Source: Porodaedalea pini (lineage: Eukaryota > Basidiomycota > Agaricomycetes > Hymenochaetales > Hymenochaetaceae). From it: 64,000 nt of DNA. A program made the translations under genes and the position numbers. The stretch spans positions 248,001-312,000 of the forward strand of contig NBAY01000041.1 of NCBI GenBank assembly GCA_002794775.1, in the 5' to 3' direction. The first letter of the stretch is position 1; each line of letters starts with the position of its first letter. The notes beneath the pieces were generated by a model. The model worked only from the letters and a program-made list of their open reading frames with translations, had not been told where the DNA came from and did no database searches. Of the stretch, positions 1 through 16,862 are shown in pieces.

Positions 1-3000
1 TAGTGTGCACTTCATGTATTGGGGATCAACCTCTATAGGGTGTCTTTTGCTTTCTTGACATTTGTGTGCCATGTCACAGGGTGTGACAGTGTAGCATGAC
101 TGTGACTGATGGATTTTTACCTAGGCAAGTATCCGTCAAAATCAGGTGACCATATTATCACATGTATGATCAACAATGATCTACCTTGATCAGCATTTCT
201 GAATGTGCAAAAATTTCCTTTCAGTCTTTCTCAATTAGCAAGATGCAGACTTCAGGAACAAGCACCTGGTGAACAAGGTCATCTTTTGGGAGTCTGCAAC
301 CCTCTGAGAGCTCTAAATGCCCATGGTTGAAGAGCGCCATTATGATATGAGTTGTTATCTGAACCCCTGGATATCTAAAGCTTGGAAAATAATTTAGAAG
401 CCATTTTACAAAGGATCAACTATGACACTTACTATCCTCCCAAGTTCTCCCACTCTTTAACATATGATCTACTTGGTCTAAGGTGCCTATCATCTCTATA
501 CTCATCCTTCAAGCTGCAATACTTCAGGACTCTGTCAAGATTCTTGAGCCAGCTGTGTATCCTCCCTGATTTCAAGAGCTTTAGTACCTGCTGGCTAAAT
601 TTGTACTAGTCTTTTTGTGTGAGTTGAGGCCAGGTTACTTCTCCCCACTTCTCATATCTCTGTTCTTCTTAGTGCATGATGCAGAAAGCCTTCCTTTCCT
701 TGATCACTTCTTTAAAAGATGGCCCTCCTAGTTTGTACCAGATATTAAAAGTCTTCTAGCATTTTTTATTCTTTTCTACCAGCTCCTTGCCTGGCTTGCA
801 TGGAAATGGCTTGCTGCAATATAGACAGACCTCTAGGAGAGTATAGTTTGACTCTGATGCTGACAAGGTAGCTGCTGATATGTCCAAATCAAACTCAACT
901 CTGTTGCAATGAGGATCAGAAGCTACCCTGTCAAAGAGAGAACAACACTCACTCAATACACCCATCTTTTTCTTTAGGCCCTATAGACAGAACTGTCAAT
1001 TTATGGCCATCCTTTATGCTATCTCAAAACTTGGACCACATCCCTGCATCATCCTTATCTGTATAGACATGAGCTAATGCAAGATGATCATGAAGTTTGT
1101 TCCTGACCTTGCTAAGTGTTGATTGTATGTATTTTTTGGGCTTAACATCTTTGAATGCTCTAAAGAAGGCCTTTGCATTTATTGTCCCATTCTGACATAC
1201 TTTCTTAATAATGTCTAGCCCCTGAATAATCTCTGCAACTGTATACTGGCTTGGAAACCTTCAGCCACATTCGATCTGAGATTCTTCACTGTCAGAGTTC
1301 TGATCATTTACAGATCCAGGAAGGATGGACAATAGCTGTGTCTCTTGTACTGAGGACTGAGAGACACTGAACAGTGCCTTAGGCATAGGAGAAAGTGGCA
1401 GGTCATCCTGATTGAGCCTAGTCCTTATACATTACTTCTTAGGTAAAACAAGTGTCTCACCTATTTGTTTAGATTTATCTGTGATCATAAAGTCATGCTG
1501 GGCCTTCTGGTCCTCGATACCTTGAAGAAGTACTAGGTCTTCCTGCTTTACTTCATATGAGCATATCAGAAGCCTTCAAAGTGGCCTGAGATCCAATGGA
1601 ACACCAATAGTTTTCAGCTCCCAGGCTTTGTTGCAGAAGTGCTAGAAGAGCTGGCAAATGAGTCCCTAGCCAAGAAGGCCTAGAAGGTCCATAGCTTCAT
1701 TTGTTTTATGAAGCTCATTCAAGCTCATTATGCTATTCTGATTGCAGATAGCTTGAATCATGAGGGGCTCCATATCAACCTGCAGATTGTAAATATAAGA
1801 ACCTATTTTTCATAGCTAGCTAAAGTTTGAAGCACCTGGTTAAAGTAAGTTATGGTCACCAAGTGCTTAGCTTGCACCTCAATCTCCCTCTCAGTATCAT
1901 TAGCCTGCTTCTTCATATACTAGAAAACATGAGTTAAGTTGAACTCTTTCTCCCAGAGTAGACTAATTGGCATAGCATAGTGTTATCAAATTTGAAAAGC
2001 AGACACTTGCTGTACAGGCAGGTATGCCATGGCACTTGGCTGTGTAGATACACCCTGTGGAGCTGGGAGGGTAATGAGAGCAGCCTACCCTTTTGAGAAC
2101 TCTTCTGAAAAAGCAATTAAGCCCTCTGTTTCATACTGCAGTAGACTTCCTCTCTACTTACCTTCCACTGCCTTGTGTACAGAACACTCCCTCTCTCATA
2201 AGCAGTGCCCCTTGCAGTAAAATTGATAGCATTTTTGATTGCCTTTATTCTCACATCCTCCTGGGAGGTGACATTTGATTATTTTCTGTGAGTTTTCTAC
2301 CTCCTCTATTACAGATACTTGCACAGGAGGTAGCTGTAATGCAGAGGTGGAATTCAAATATAGCTTTGGATAGCTAGATGGATTAGGATGGTAGATCTAC
2401 AGGCTTCTGCATGATTGTTCAGAGCACTATATAAATAGAGAGCTGTTGTCAAAGTAGAAGCCAAGAGGTGAGCTTATATGCTCACCTTCTGAATAGCTTT
2501 CCCTACATTAACCCCTGACCTCACTATCCAAGGAGCTCCACATATTGTGACCTTGCAGATTTTTCTAGGTATAAGCTTGTAGAGTGAATATCCCGGTCTG
2601 ATCCCAGACTGACTCTCCATAATACAGCATAATGAGCATAAAGCTTACCTTCTACATATCATACCCACAGATGTGACAGTCTATTACTGTACCATCTTTC
2701 TATATGTAAGATTTCTTGAGCCAGGAGCCTAAGCATCTTTCTCCTCTGTTCATTTTTGACCAGGATTTCTGTTTCTGAATCTAATAACATAGTTAATAAA
2801 TTCTAATTAAAAAAAAATCTTCTATCACAGGGTTTAGAAGACATTATGTGACACATGGATTCTGTCAATGTAAACAATTTAGTAAGCTGCTTGTCTGCCA
2901 TGCTAAGACTGAATGTGTCCTAGTCACAGAGGCCAGCAAATTTCTGAATGATTTGAAGCTCTGTGCTTGGATATATCAATTTTAAGGACAGGACTTAACC

Positions 3001-3600
3001 TTTGTTTTACTAAAGAGTACTTTCCTATCAGAGTTGCCTTTGTTGTAGCATTGTGCAGCAAGCACATGCACCTGATTCTCTATAAGTTTTTGGCATTGAC
3101 CTTTTCAAGCCAACTGAAACCTAAGTACCTGGTTAGATCTATATTCCTAGAGGCACTATAAAGCATCACTTATGCTTCCTGTATTCTTTGTAGATGAGAG
3201 GGAGAAGTTTGCTGGCAGCTTCTGGTGTGATTTGTCACCTTTGCAGTGTATTACTCAGGATCATATGCTGATGTTTATTATTAGCTTTATTCCACTTTTT
3301 GGTTGGAGTTGATGTGCTATTTGTAGCTGCTGTTTATTTGACTAATGCACCAATCTGCATAGTGTTTTGACACCTCTGTGACATGAGATTAGGCAACTTT
3401 GCTGGCTATGATACATATACAATTAGAACAGAATACACAAGGCCTGCTGTAGATAAATCTGAGTTTACCAATGTCTAATTTATGTGAGCTTGTCTGAGCA
3501 GAGGGTTGGACAGACAAGAATGACACACTTTTTTTGCCCATGACTGCAACAACTGAGATTATATAGTATAAATAATCCAGGTCAAATGAGACTTTCTATT
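1..3600. other. CpG-poor relic DNA, probable decayed transposable element
   Basis: About 3.6 kb of AT-rich sequence with almost no CG dinucleotides and no long open frame; CG frequency rises again near 3,610-3,640. That is what methylated, mutated transposon DNA looks like. On the minus strand around 200-330 a broken frame contains a stretch resembling the C-terminal RTC4-like domain found in many basidiomycete repeat-encoded proteins (key residues LVHQVLVPEV followed by ILLIEKD). This match is from memory and weak. I see no terminal repeats; the left end probably lies outside the window. No functional gene is supported. Confidence 0.5.
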
Positions 3601-4224
3601 CCTCCATGATCAACTCCCTCTAGACAGGCCGGCTCAACATGCGGTGCAAACAAGATGCAAATGTATAGTAGAGTCACTTTCTACATTAGGTTAATTACAT
3701 AACTTTTTCGGCTTTTCGGCACCATCACATTACTAATTTTACATCATCTCGGTAATCTCCCTTAGATCTAGGCACCGGACGTCCTGGACGTCCAGGACAC
3801 CACATTCCCCGTAACTCCGGTGTCCTCCTGCAGGTTCCTTTTCGCCTATGTAAAAATCAGACTTCGGATAGTACCTTCGGAAAGAAAGCTGTAGACACTG
3901 GAACATGTATATCGAAGAATAGTCATCCTTAATTATACAGTAGAAAGGGGGAATGCTGCTCCTCACACTCACCGTTGCTTCTTAGGAAACCATTCCGCGA
4001 TGAGCTGATGATTCAAGGGTATAATTAATATTAAGTGCTCTATCGGCTACACGGAAGTACAAACAAGTAATACAAAAAAGAGCACCAGCTTCGTCTAGAG
4101 TTCGATGGAATTAAGGATGCATAGTTCATAGGATTGCAAGAAGTAAAGGAACATGATGAGGGGCAGCGATGCGGAAGAACGAGCGGCAGAAAGTGCAGAA
4201 CTGATACTAGCAATACAAAGGCCC
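3601..4224. other. intergenic, no gene seen
   Basis: Sequence of normal composition downstream of the 5-phosphatase gene. It contains a perfect 18-bp palindrome at 3781-3798 followed by an 8-bp AGGACACC / GGTGTCCT inverted pair near 3794-3832. Short frames here look like noise. It may hold the 3' end of the phosphatase transcript. Confidence 0.5.
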
Positions 4225-7200
4225 TCAAAGAATGGCCTGCTCAACGAAAAACGTACGGGCACTCGATAGCAGGGCGAGCTGCTGTTCCTGCCAGTAAGTT
4301 TCGACTTCCGCTTTGGCACGAAGCCGAGCGTCGTGGTCAACCGATTTGACTGTTACGCGGAAGGCAGCAGAAATCGGCCTATGATCAGACACGTTCGCCT
4401 CGTAGCGCCGATAATGCAAGCTCTGCACACGATCAGGGTCGCGCGTGTGGTATAAAATGCGATCGCACCACGCAGGCACGCGACTCTTCTCCGACGAGTC
4501 GTAATCGGAGGAGCGCTGGTCGTATTTGTAGGTCGGTGCAAAAGTAATGGGCGCTTCGACGAAAGAGCGCAGACGGAAACCGCGATTGATGCGCATTTCC
4601 TTGAGAAGCTGATCGTGCGAGAGAAGGAGTTCGATATGACCTGCGTGGACAGCGGAGATTGCGGCCTCTCGCCGTTGATCAATTCGGTAATTTAAATCGC
4701 CGTTGAGCTGGGCACTGCAATTAATCATCTCATCTTCGTGGAGTGAGAAACAGAGGTCACACGTACAAAAACAATTTCATGATCAAGGACCATCGTTCCA
4801 TCCCCTCCTCCAGCATACGCAATAGGTTCAGAATCTGATACGGAGGGGGGGAACACTTCCTTGTCTTCGAGTACAGCTGCGACATCGGCATTCCGAGCTC
4901 GGATATGATTCTGACCCGCTGCCAGATGGCAATTAATAAAACAAATAGAAGAGTCGTCAATTACAAGACGAGCAACAATGCCACCCTAAGAACGCGATGA
5001 TCAGTCAATGACATACATACCGACGATTTTTACTAACTTTGTTGCCATACATGCCACCAATGCCGCGCTTCACCGTGGTAATCGCAACATCCTTGAGTCC
5101 TTTTCGTTCTGAGGACTTGATAAAGACACATGTGAAGAGTCCTACAAGATTCTCCGCATGTACGACCGTATACGGACAATCCGGAGGCATGGCAAGTCGC
5201 ACGGCCAAAATCAATCGATCGTGCCACATTTTGTAAGAGCGCGACACCTTCTCAGAGATGGAGCCATCCGCCGTCTTTTTCTTCCCGCCGAGCAAGACTG
5301 TCTTCGCTGCCATCTTCCGGCTCTCCAGGTCTATCAATTCCTGGAAGCCGAATACAATAATATCAGGCGAGTTTACAGAGCTGAGTACGTTATCCAAGAA
5401 ATTGGTATTTTCCGGGCAGCCCGTCAAAGCATCTGGCTTTGCGGCATCAACGTTCCAAGACACGATTAAAACATTCACAGGTCGGAAGGTCGAAAAAGAG
5501 GACTCGCGTTTTGAGAGCTCATTGTCTAAGCAAAAGAGAGAATCATCAGTTTGGAAATGCGAAACAAGAAAATGACGGACCAATCCAGTTTACACCTAAC
5601 AGGCCATCCCAAAACCGCGCTTGCTCGTCTCTTCCGACACTAATCACCGAGAGTTGCCCACATTTCTCAATACCAAACGGGTCAATGAAGAGTTTCTGTA
5701 CAGGTAATTCTGAGTGAGCCATCCAGCTATTTGTGACCACCCATGGCTTGTATCGGATATCGTATGCATATATCATGCCTTTTCTACCACCAGCCCACAA
5801 TCGGTCACTGACGCCCTCTAGGCAGAGAACGTCCGATGCCGATACTTTGACAACTTCGGTACAAGCAGGCGTACCGTCGTCAGAATTCAGATCCCAGAGG
5901 GTGATGAAGCCACCTTCATGCCCGAGGAAGACTGTGCCAGGTTGCAACTGAAGAATGGTTCCCGATGTGACTGCGCCGACATGCTCAAGCGGAAGCAGTG
6001 ACTTCCCTCCCGCTGAATGGGCTAGAATGTTGTACACACGCACAATAGGTCCGCGCGCCGAAGCTCCGTTCCCATTCGCCTGAGCAGCACTCGATGAGCC
6101 AGGCCCCCCAGACGTCCAGAGCAGACCGCCCAGCATCTTTGCGAATCCCTGTTTCTCTGTGATGCGCACGACGCGCGGAGAGGACTGTGTGAGCATCGTG
6201 GCACAGCCCCCGTCGCTCGGCTCCGGAGTAAACACAAGCGCCTTTCCGTTCTCGTCGAGCGAGACCATGTCGAGACCGTGTCGAAAGAGATGCGTCACAG
6301 AAGCGCTGTGCGCCGCGTAGCGGAGCGTCGTGACAGTACCGGTTTGAGCATCGAGCTCCCAGATAGTTCCATCCTTTGTGCCGATCCATACGAAACGCCC
6401 ACGTTCAGCTTCGACGTCTGCAGACCTGAATTCCATGCTTGTCACCCGTGGATCTTTCCCTCGCCAGTCAAAGCCGGCCTCTTTCAGGTCAATATTATGC
6501 ATGTACGAGTCCGACCTCCCCAAGTCATATACTTTGACATGGTGATGAGCAATGACAACATATGCGCCCGCAGCGGCGATGACACCTGTGTAAGCCGTGA
6601 CAGGAAGCCGTGCACGTGCAAACTCCGGAAGGCTGGGGAGCGGCGGGCGGCGGGACGAGTGAGTGGCATCTGGAAGGAGGTCTCCCGCCCGCAATCCCTT
6701 TGCCGGCGCCTCCTCCTCGTCGGCAGAATCTGATTCTGAACCCTCGTTGGACGGAGGCGGCCTCGGAGGAGGCAATTTGTCGCCCAGACCAATCATGCGA
6801 ACCGGAGGCGGTGCGAACTGAGATTTACGCTCCATTGTGGGAGGAGCAGAACGGAGACCATCGTGCGTGTCCACGTCATGAAGAGAATTCGTGCGAAGAG
6901 GCGGGCGCCCGGCGTGTCCAGGTAGATCTCTGTCAGCATTCAGAGGACTACGGCGTGCAGGTAGCGGAGGAGGGATTTGCAGAGTAGGTGTGTTTGAGCT
7001 GTTGCTCGAAACTTCTTGTGTCTCGTCATCGGATACAGTTGCGGTTTCAACGTTAGGCAAAGGGAGTGAAGCGTGACGAGGGGGCGGGGGCCGGACATTC
7101 AGACTTCTAGAGGGAGACGGCGGGGGCCGTTGTAGTAGTTCAGGACTAGACTTTGAAGAGGCGTTGGACTCAGTGGATGCACTCCTACTGGAGGGGCTGG

Positions 7201-8012
7201 AGCTATCGGAGTCGAATGGGTTTGAAGGTGGGCGAGAAGGAAGAGGTGGAGCTGCAGGTTTATCTTGTTCTGCATCGTCAAAGCGAATAAGAGGGCTCAT
7301 GTTGGGCAAAGTAGAGACGGAATGACGATGGTTATGCTGAGGAGATTCCTGTCCTTCCACGGCACGAGAATTAGAAACGACTGATGAATGGGACACAACA
7401 CGATTCCCTGGTGCTTGAGCCGGGCGTGTAGATGGTGAAGCGGGTCCTGCAACACCACTATATGCCGGATCAGTTGAGACGAAAAGTAGAGTGAGTGATT
7501 CCGGCTCACTTCAATGCAAACTTGCTGCGAAGAGATGCAACTCCGCCCGACGGTAGTCCACCAGCTTCAGCACTTTCCTCGCTTTGAATTACAGTCGGCG
7601 GTTGAGGTGGCTTGCGGTTTATGAGCGATGGTTTTTCAAGTGCAGGAATAGGGCAATTTGGAGCATTTGTAGGCTTCATAACAGGAGAAGCGCCTGGTTT
7701 GGGAGATCGGGGAGGCGGAGGCGGCGGTCGTCTACTGATCTTTAGGTCAGATGAGGAGCTCGACGTGCGCATATGGTGGGCTGTATGTGCGTCGTCGTCC
7801 GGAGCAACATCACCGTTCGAGAAAGCGCGCTGCCTTGTGGAACCTGGGGAAAGAAGGACATTGTCGTGATTCCGGTGCAAAGTGGGCGTCGAAACCGCAG
7901 CCTTTGTCGGCGCTGGCGACGCTGTTGAGCTGTCGTGCGCAAGCTTCTCGAATCTGTTTCGAAGGGCGCTGACAGCAAGGGGAGGCAACTCCTCTTGGTT
8001 GTCCGAGGACAT
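4225..8012 (-). CDS. WD40-repeat / inositol polyphosphate 5-phosphatase fusion protein
   Basis: Exons, 5' to 3': 8012-7510, 7457-5596, 5525-5038, 4985-4767, 4707-4225; they close in frame to 1,184 aa. Residues 1-330 are Pro/Ser-rich and probably disordered. WD40-like repeats fill roughly 350-785. The IPPc catalytic domain runs about 800-1145: SWN (811-813), FGFQEL, GGMYGNKGG (across an intron), INCHLAAGQNH, LNGDLNYRID (from 1025), PAWCDRIL (about 1102-1109) and SDHRP (1131-1135). These are the metal- and phosphate-binding motifs of Mg-dependent inositol/phosphoinositide 5-phosphatases, so an active enzyme is expected. WD40 plus 5-phosphatase is the architecture of plant 5PTase12-14, and I recall similar fungal proteins. 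The WD part probably directs membrane or protein binding (inference). It shares a promoter with SMC3. Confidence 0.92.
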
Positions 8013-8236
8013 CGCGTGAGATCATAAATGGTCGTAGAAGACGATGAGCAAAGCACCGACCTCGCCGACGACGAGCGCGGCACATCGGTGGCGCGTCAAT
8101 TACCCATTTGAGACATACCACGTGCTTGCTAAGCTGCATTACTTTTTTTGGATGCGTGACTGAGCGCGTCAAACGCTGCGTGACGCGCTATTGAGCGTCG
8201 GTGTTCGCGTCGAGCGCGCCTTTCTCGTCGCCCACT
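8013..8236. promoter_or_regulatory. bidirectional promoter, 5-phosphatase / SMC3
   Basis: Only 224 bp separate the two start codons. The 8-mer GCGCGTCA occurs at 8091-8098 and 8164-8171, and as its reverse complement TGACGCGC at 8181-8188. The ACGCG core resembles the MluI cell-cycle box bound by MBF-type factors, which control cohesin and DNA-replication genes in yeasts. No TATA box is evident. Regulation by an MBF-like factor is inference. Confidence 0.5.
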
Positions 8237-12603
<4,367 letters not shown>

Positions 12604-13168
12604 AGCTGCTCCATTTCTTTGTCTCTCTCAACCTCTATCTCGTCTATGTACACATCTTCCTGCTGTCACCGCTGTATTTCTACTCTTTCACCTTGCGCTG
12701 TCGCCTATTTTATCGTCCTTGCAAATACCAGCCCGTGTATCTGTAACCCGAACTTAATCTGTCCGAGCACGTCAGATCATCGTCTTGATCATTCCCCGCT
12801 AAACCAAAGTGCGGGGTAATAGAGTTTACAACTAATGTGGCCGTTCTGCAGCATTTTCCCTTGCAAAATTCAGAGGTCGTGAACGAAGGCCTCGGCGTAA
12901 GCTTACTTGTGCATGTTATTCGCTCCTGCTGATTCCGGAAAAGAAAGGTGATGAGCTCGAAAATTGAATTGGAACTCAGGGTCAACGAAATCTGACGTTT
13001 ATTCCCGATCATGCACGGAAACGTAGTCATGTGTGATCAGCCGAACGCGCTGCTATAAAAGCCTGACTTGCTCCAAAATGACACTAGTGCTCGCTCTATC
13101 GCCGTTCTGCTCGCAGCATTCATCTCCACGCACAGTCTGGCGAGTGATTGGTCTGCAGTCCGTTCAAG
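12604..13168. other. intergenic between SMC3 and MFS transporter
   Basis: 3' region of SMC3 and promoter of the transporter. A pyrimidine-rich stretch lies at about 12,605-12,730. No further gene or RNA gene is recognised. Confidence 0.4.
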
Positions 13169-15366
13169 ATGGCACACTCGATTTCCGGGGACTCCACGAA
13201 GGAGGCGTCGGCTGTCCCTTCAGTGATCAACGAGAGCCGCGAACACGAATTGCTCAAAATCGATCCTGTCGAGGAGCGGCGGATCGTGCGGAAGCTGGAT
13301 TATTGCTTGATTCCTATTATGACCATGTTCTACCTTCTTTCATTCTTGGTGCGTATCCTTTGCTCTACCAAGCGCTTTCCACCCGTCTGACGGTTTTTGC
13401 CTAGGATCGCGCTAATATTGGTATTATTCCTTTCCTACGTCTCGGAGGGGTGGTCTACTGATCTGTACTGTCCCAGGCAATGCTCGCGTAGCAGGCCTGC
13501 AGAAAGACCTAAAACTCACCGATAAGCAGTACCAGATCTGCGTAACGGTACTCTACGTGTGCGGTTCTCCATTTATTTTCCACAAATGACGCCTGACATA
13601 GGAATCCGCTTACGTAGTCCATACATCGCTGCGGAGCTTCCCTCTAATCTCCTTCTCCGAAGAATTGGGCCCAACATTATGATGCCCACTGTCCTCACGC
13701 TCTGGGGAATGATCTGTGCCCTCCAAGGTAACTCTATGTACAAGTCGAGTCTACTATTTGGTACTATTCTGATGGCACTTAGGTGCTGTCAAGTCTTATG
13801 CTGGCCTGGTGACGATACGCGCTTTCCTCGGCCTCGTGGAAGGTCCCATGTTCCCAGGTATTGTACTTTATCTTTCGGGATTTTACACCCGCAAGGAGCT
13901 TTCCCTCCGGTGAGTGATCGGTTTCAGTTTCTATTCTCCCTGGTATACTGATTATTTTGCAAGAATTGCCATGTTCTTCTCTGCCGCATCGCTTTCCGGT
14001 GCATTCTCGGGTTTGCTTGCGGCTGCTATCGTGAACATGGACGGCATGAGAGGTCGACCTGGATGGGCATGGATTTTCATTCTGGTCTGCTTCCTGTTTA
14101 TATTGTTACAATAAGTCTGGTTGAACACTTTAATTATTAGGAGGGCGTGTTCACTGTCCTTGTCGGCCTCTCCGGGTTCTTCCTCGTACCCTCGACACCT
14201 CAGGATGTGCGCTTCTTAACACAGAGGGAACGAGAGTGAGTCTCTTATTTTTAACCTATATACGGGGAAAGGGAGAAGACTGACATGCTCCTACAGTATA
14301 GTCGCTAAACGCCTGATCCTTGACCGCCCGACGACGACGTCCCTTGATACCTTCTCTTTCCACCAAGTTTTACGCTCCATGACGTCCCCGCACGTAATAC
14401 TCAACTTCATTGCGCTTTTCTTGGACGGCACGCTGCTCTATGGTGAGCACATCTTGATCCGTGTGCAGAGATATTATCTGACAGTTGGAGGATAGGACTT
14501 GCGCTGTTCTTGCCGTCCATCGTCAACCGACTTGGTTACAGCGCGACACACACGCAGCTGATTAGTGTGGGCCCCTATGCTGCTGGCTTTGCCGGTGAGT
14601 TTTCTTTCGAAATCATACTTGGGACCGTGGATTTTGAGCTCTATGAACTCTAGTGACGATCGTCAGCTCATACCTTTCTGATCGCTTCAAGAAGCGTGCG
14701 ATGTTCGCTGCGATCAACGCTATCATTGCTATGACAGGCTACATAGTCTTCCTCCGTACGTTGGCATCACGAATTTCTGTACTCTTTGTTACTCACCATT
14801 CTAACTCTAGGTTCAACATCAAAGAGCATGGCATATGGCTCCTTGTTCCTTTCTGTGTCGGGGACATATGCATTACCGCCGCTCCTCTCTGCATGGATGG
14901 CGAACAACTCCGAGCCGCATTACCGGCGAGCGACAAGCGTCGCCTTGGGCTTTGTTGCTACCAATGCGGTACACTATTTTCCTCGTAATTTCCAAATGCA
15001 CAATCTGAATATCTGGTTTTTCCAGGGAGGAATACTGAGTACGTGGAGATTCCCGACGAGCGAGAGCCCGCGCTTCACGCGCACTACTATCATGAATATT
15101 GTATTGTATGTTTTCCTCACCCTTTCCCCTCTTGCCTTGAATCGCTCACCTCAGCGTGTTGTGACTATAGTTCGGCCCTCGTCCTTGTCTTCTCCGTCCT
15201 CAATGTGTTGTATCTCACCTGGGCGACACGCCAGAAGGAGCGCAGACGTACCGAGTTGCTTGCACCGTATATCTCTGCGGGCGGTCCGGATGCGCCGCTC
15301 GACGGCGGGGATCGCGCTTGGGCAGATCTGGGAGACAGGCACCCGGACTTCCAATATGCGACATGA
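13169..15366 (+). CDS. MFS transporter, anion:cation symporter (Dal5/Tna1-like) family
   Basis: Thirteen exons (13169-13348, 13405-13420, 13477-13558, 13618-13727, 13783-13909, 13964-14084, 14141-14235, 14297-14442, 14496-14594, 14654-14755, 14811-14968, 15026-15105, 15171-15366) close in frame to 503 aa. Family hallmarks: a hydrophilic N-terminal tail ending KLDYCLIPIM, then DRANIGNARV, PYIAAELPSNLLL, GLVEGPMFPG, and a central loop with SDRFKKR at the start of the second half. Many hydrophobic segments fit about 12 membrane spans. Relatives import organic anions such as allantoate, nicotinate, pantothenate or tartrate; the substrate cannot be told from sequence. Exon 2 is only 16 nt, but its six residues are needed to restore the family motif. 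Confidence 0.9.
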
Positions 15367-16862
15367 TACTTGCTACGCCCTATTTCATGCTTAATTCATG
15401 TTGGTCCCATTCCTGTTTTACTTTAGAGGGCGAAACTTTAATGATTCCTTAAGGTCATAAAAGATAGTCTTTAATTATGTATAATTGAGTTGTTTTATTA
15501 TTGCAGTCATTTACTCGCATTTCAACGTCGTTATGAGCTTTGTGCTCGGTGGACTTACAGATGAACCGGAGGGCCCGCTTGGCGTTAAAATGATTCCGCT
15601 AAGACACTCTAGAAATTGCTTTGCGAGAATGAATTTCGGTTGTATTCACCTATGCTCGGCCTTCACCCATTTATACTCCTTCTAGCAGAAACTTAAGCAT
15701 GACGTGGATGAAGGCAGCACATACTAGTGTTGTGGGAACTAAGGACTCTGAGAAGCTCCGAGAAGTGGTCGTCATAGTGGGGGTCGGCATTGCTCGAATG
15801 AAAAGCGTGCGTTCCCACGGCCCTCGGCATGTCATGCCGCACGTCAATCTGTGTCGAAGGAAAACTCTTGTTTCTGTAGCTACGCTTCCTCCTTCCTCAG
15901 CTCACAAATAAATAAGGAAAAATCTGTAAATAATACTATTGGAATATATATTGAATTACCCAAGACAGTTTTTAAATAAGTGAAAAATTAATCAAGATAC
16001 TGTTAACTTAATGGGAGAATCACTTGTTTCTCTGTGAATAATTTTTTTTAGAAAAATTCCTTACGGACAATTCAAGTTTGTCACGAGAAAAATAAGTTGC
16101 AACAGAAAAATCAATGACTTTTGGGATGATGTATTGTCAACAGATTCTGAAAGACAAGCCGGAAGGTAGAAAATAGCACTCACGTGATGGCATATAGGGA
16201 ATGTGTTGTCGTCTCATCTCAGTTCAGCTCCGTAGTACATGCCAATGTACCAAGGAAAACACATATAAATGTAAAAATACAGGATATAAATGCATATATT
16301 TTACTCAAAGTGTGATTTTGAGCAAAAATATGTCAATGGAACTGCTTAATGTATTAGGTAGGAATGATAGGTCAGTTTGTACTACTAGCACTAATAATTC
16401 TGTACATATATAATTCTTAGTGCTGCTGCCAGGCAGATAAGCAGTGGCAGAAGCATGTAATTGATTGTTTGACCTCAAAAGCTTTCCCTCAGGGCTTCTA
16501 GTTATACATCACACAACTTAATTTTACCAGATTCTGTCCAGGGAACCACCAGCAGAATTTCTAGCATTTCTATGTGTGCTTGCAAAACTTTTGACAATCG
16601 CATTGCCACAAATTTCTATATTAGGGGCGTATTTACACTCCGATTTAAAAAAAAGAGGCACGCTTTTCTAACGCGCAATGCCGATCCCCAGTCATAGGCA
16701 TCAATACAGTGCAAGATAAGATTTCAAGCTGTATCGGTGTTTGATAAGGGTCAGCACGAGTCTTTAGTACTAAGTATGTCGCTTGGCTTTGGATACAGAT
16801 GCATTTTTACAGACGGTCTGTATTTGTCACTGTCTGGTCTGCACATACTATTAGTATTACTA
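15367..16862. other. gene-free AT-rich stretch
   Basis: No coding frame, RNA gene or clear repeat is recognised. About 15,900-16,430 is strongly AT-rich. It borders the repeat-rich region that begins at the MITE. Confidence 0.4.

Noticed and set aside
3781..3798. 18-bp perfect palindrome as a transposon end or regulator site
   Set aside because: No second copy, target duplication or gene context was found; left only as a note in the gap entry.
4353..4682. Alternative frames inside the 5-phosphatase exon
   Set aside because: They overlap the catalytic LNGDLNYR and SDHRP coding frame and have no support of their own.
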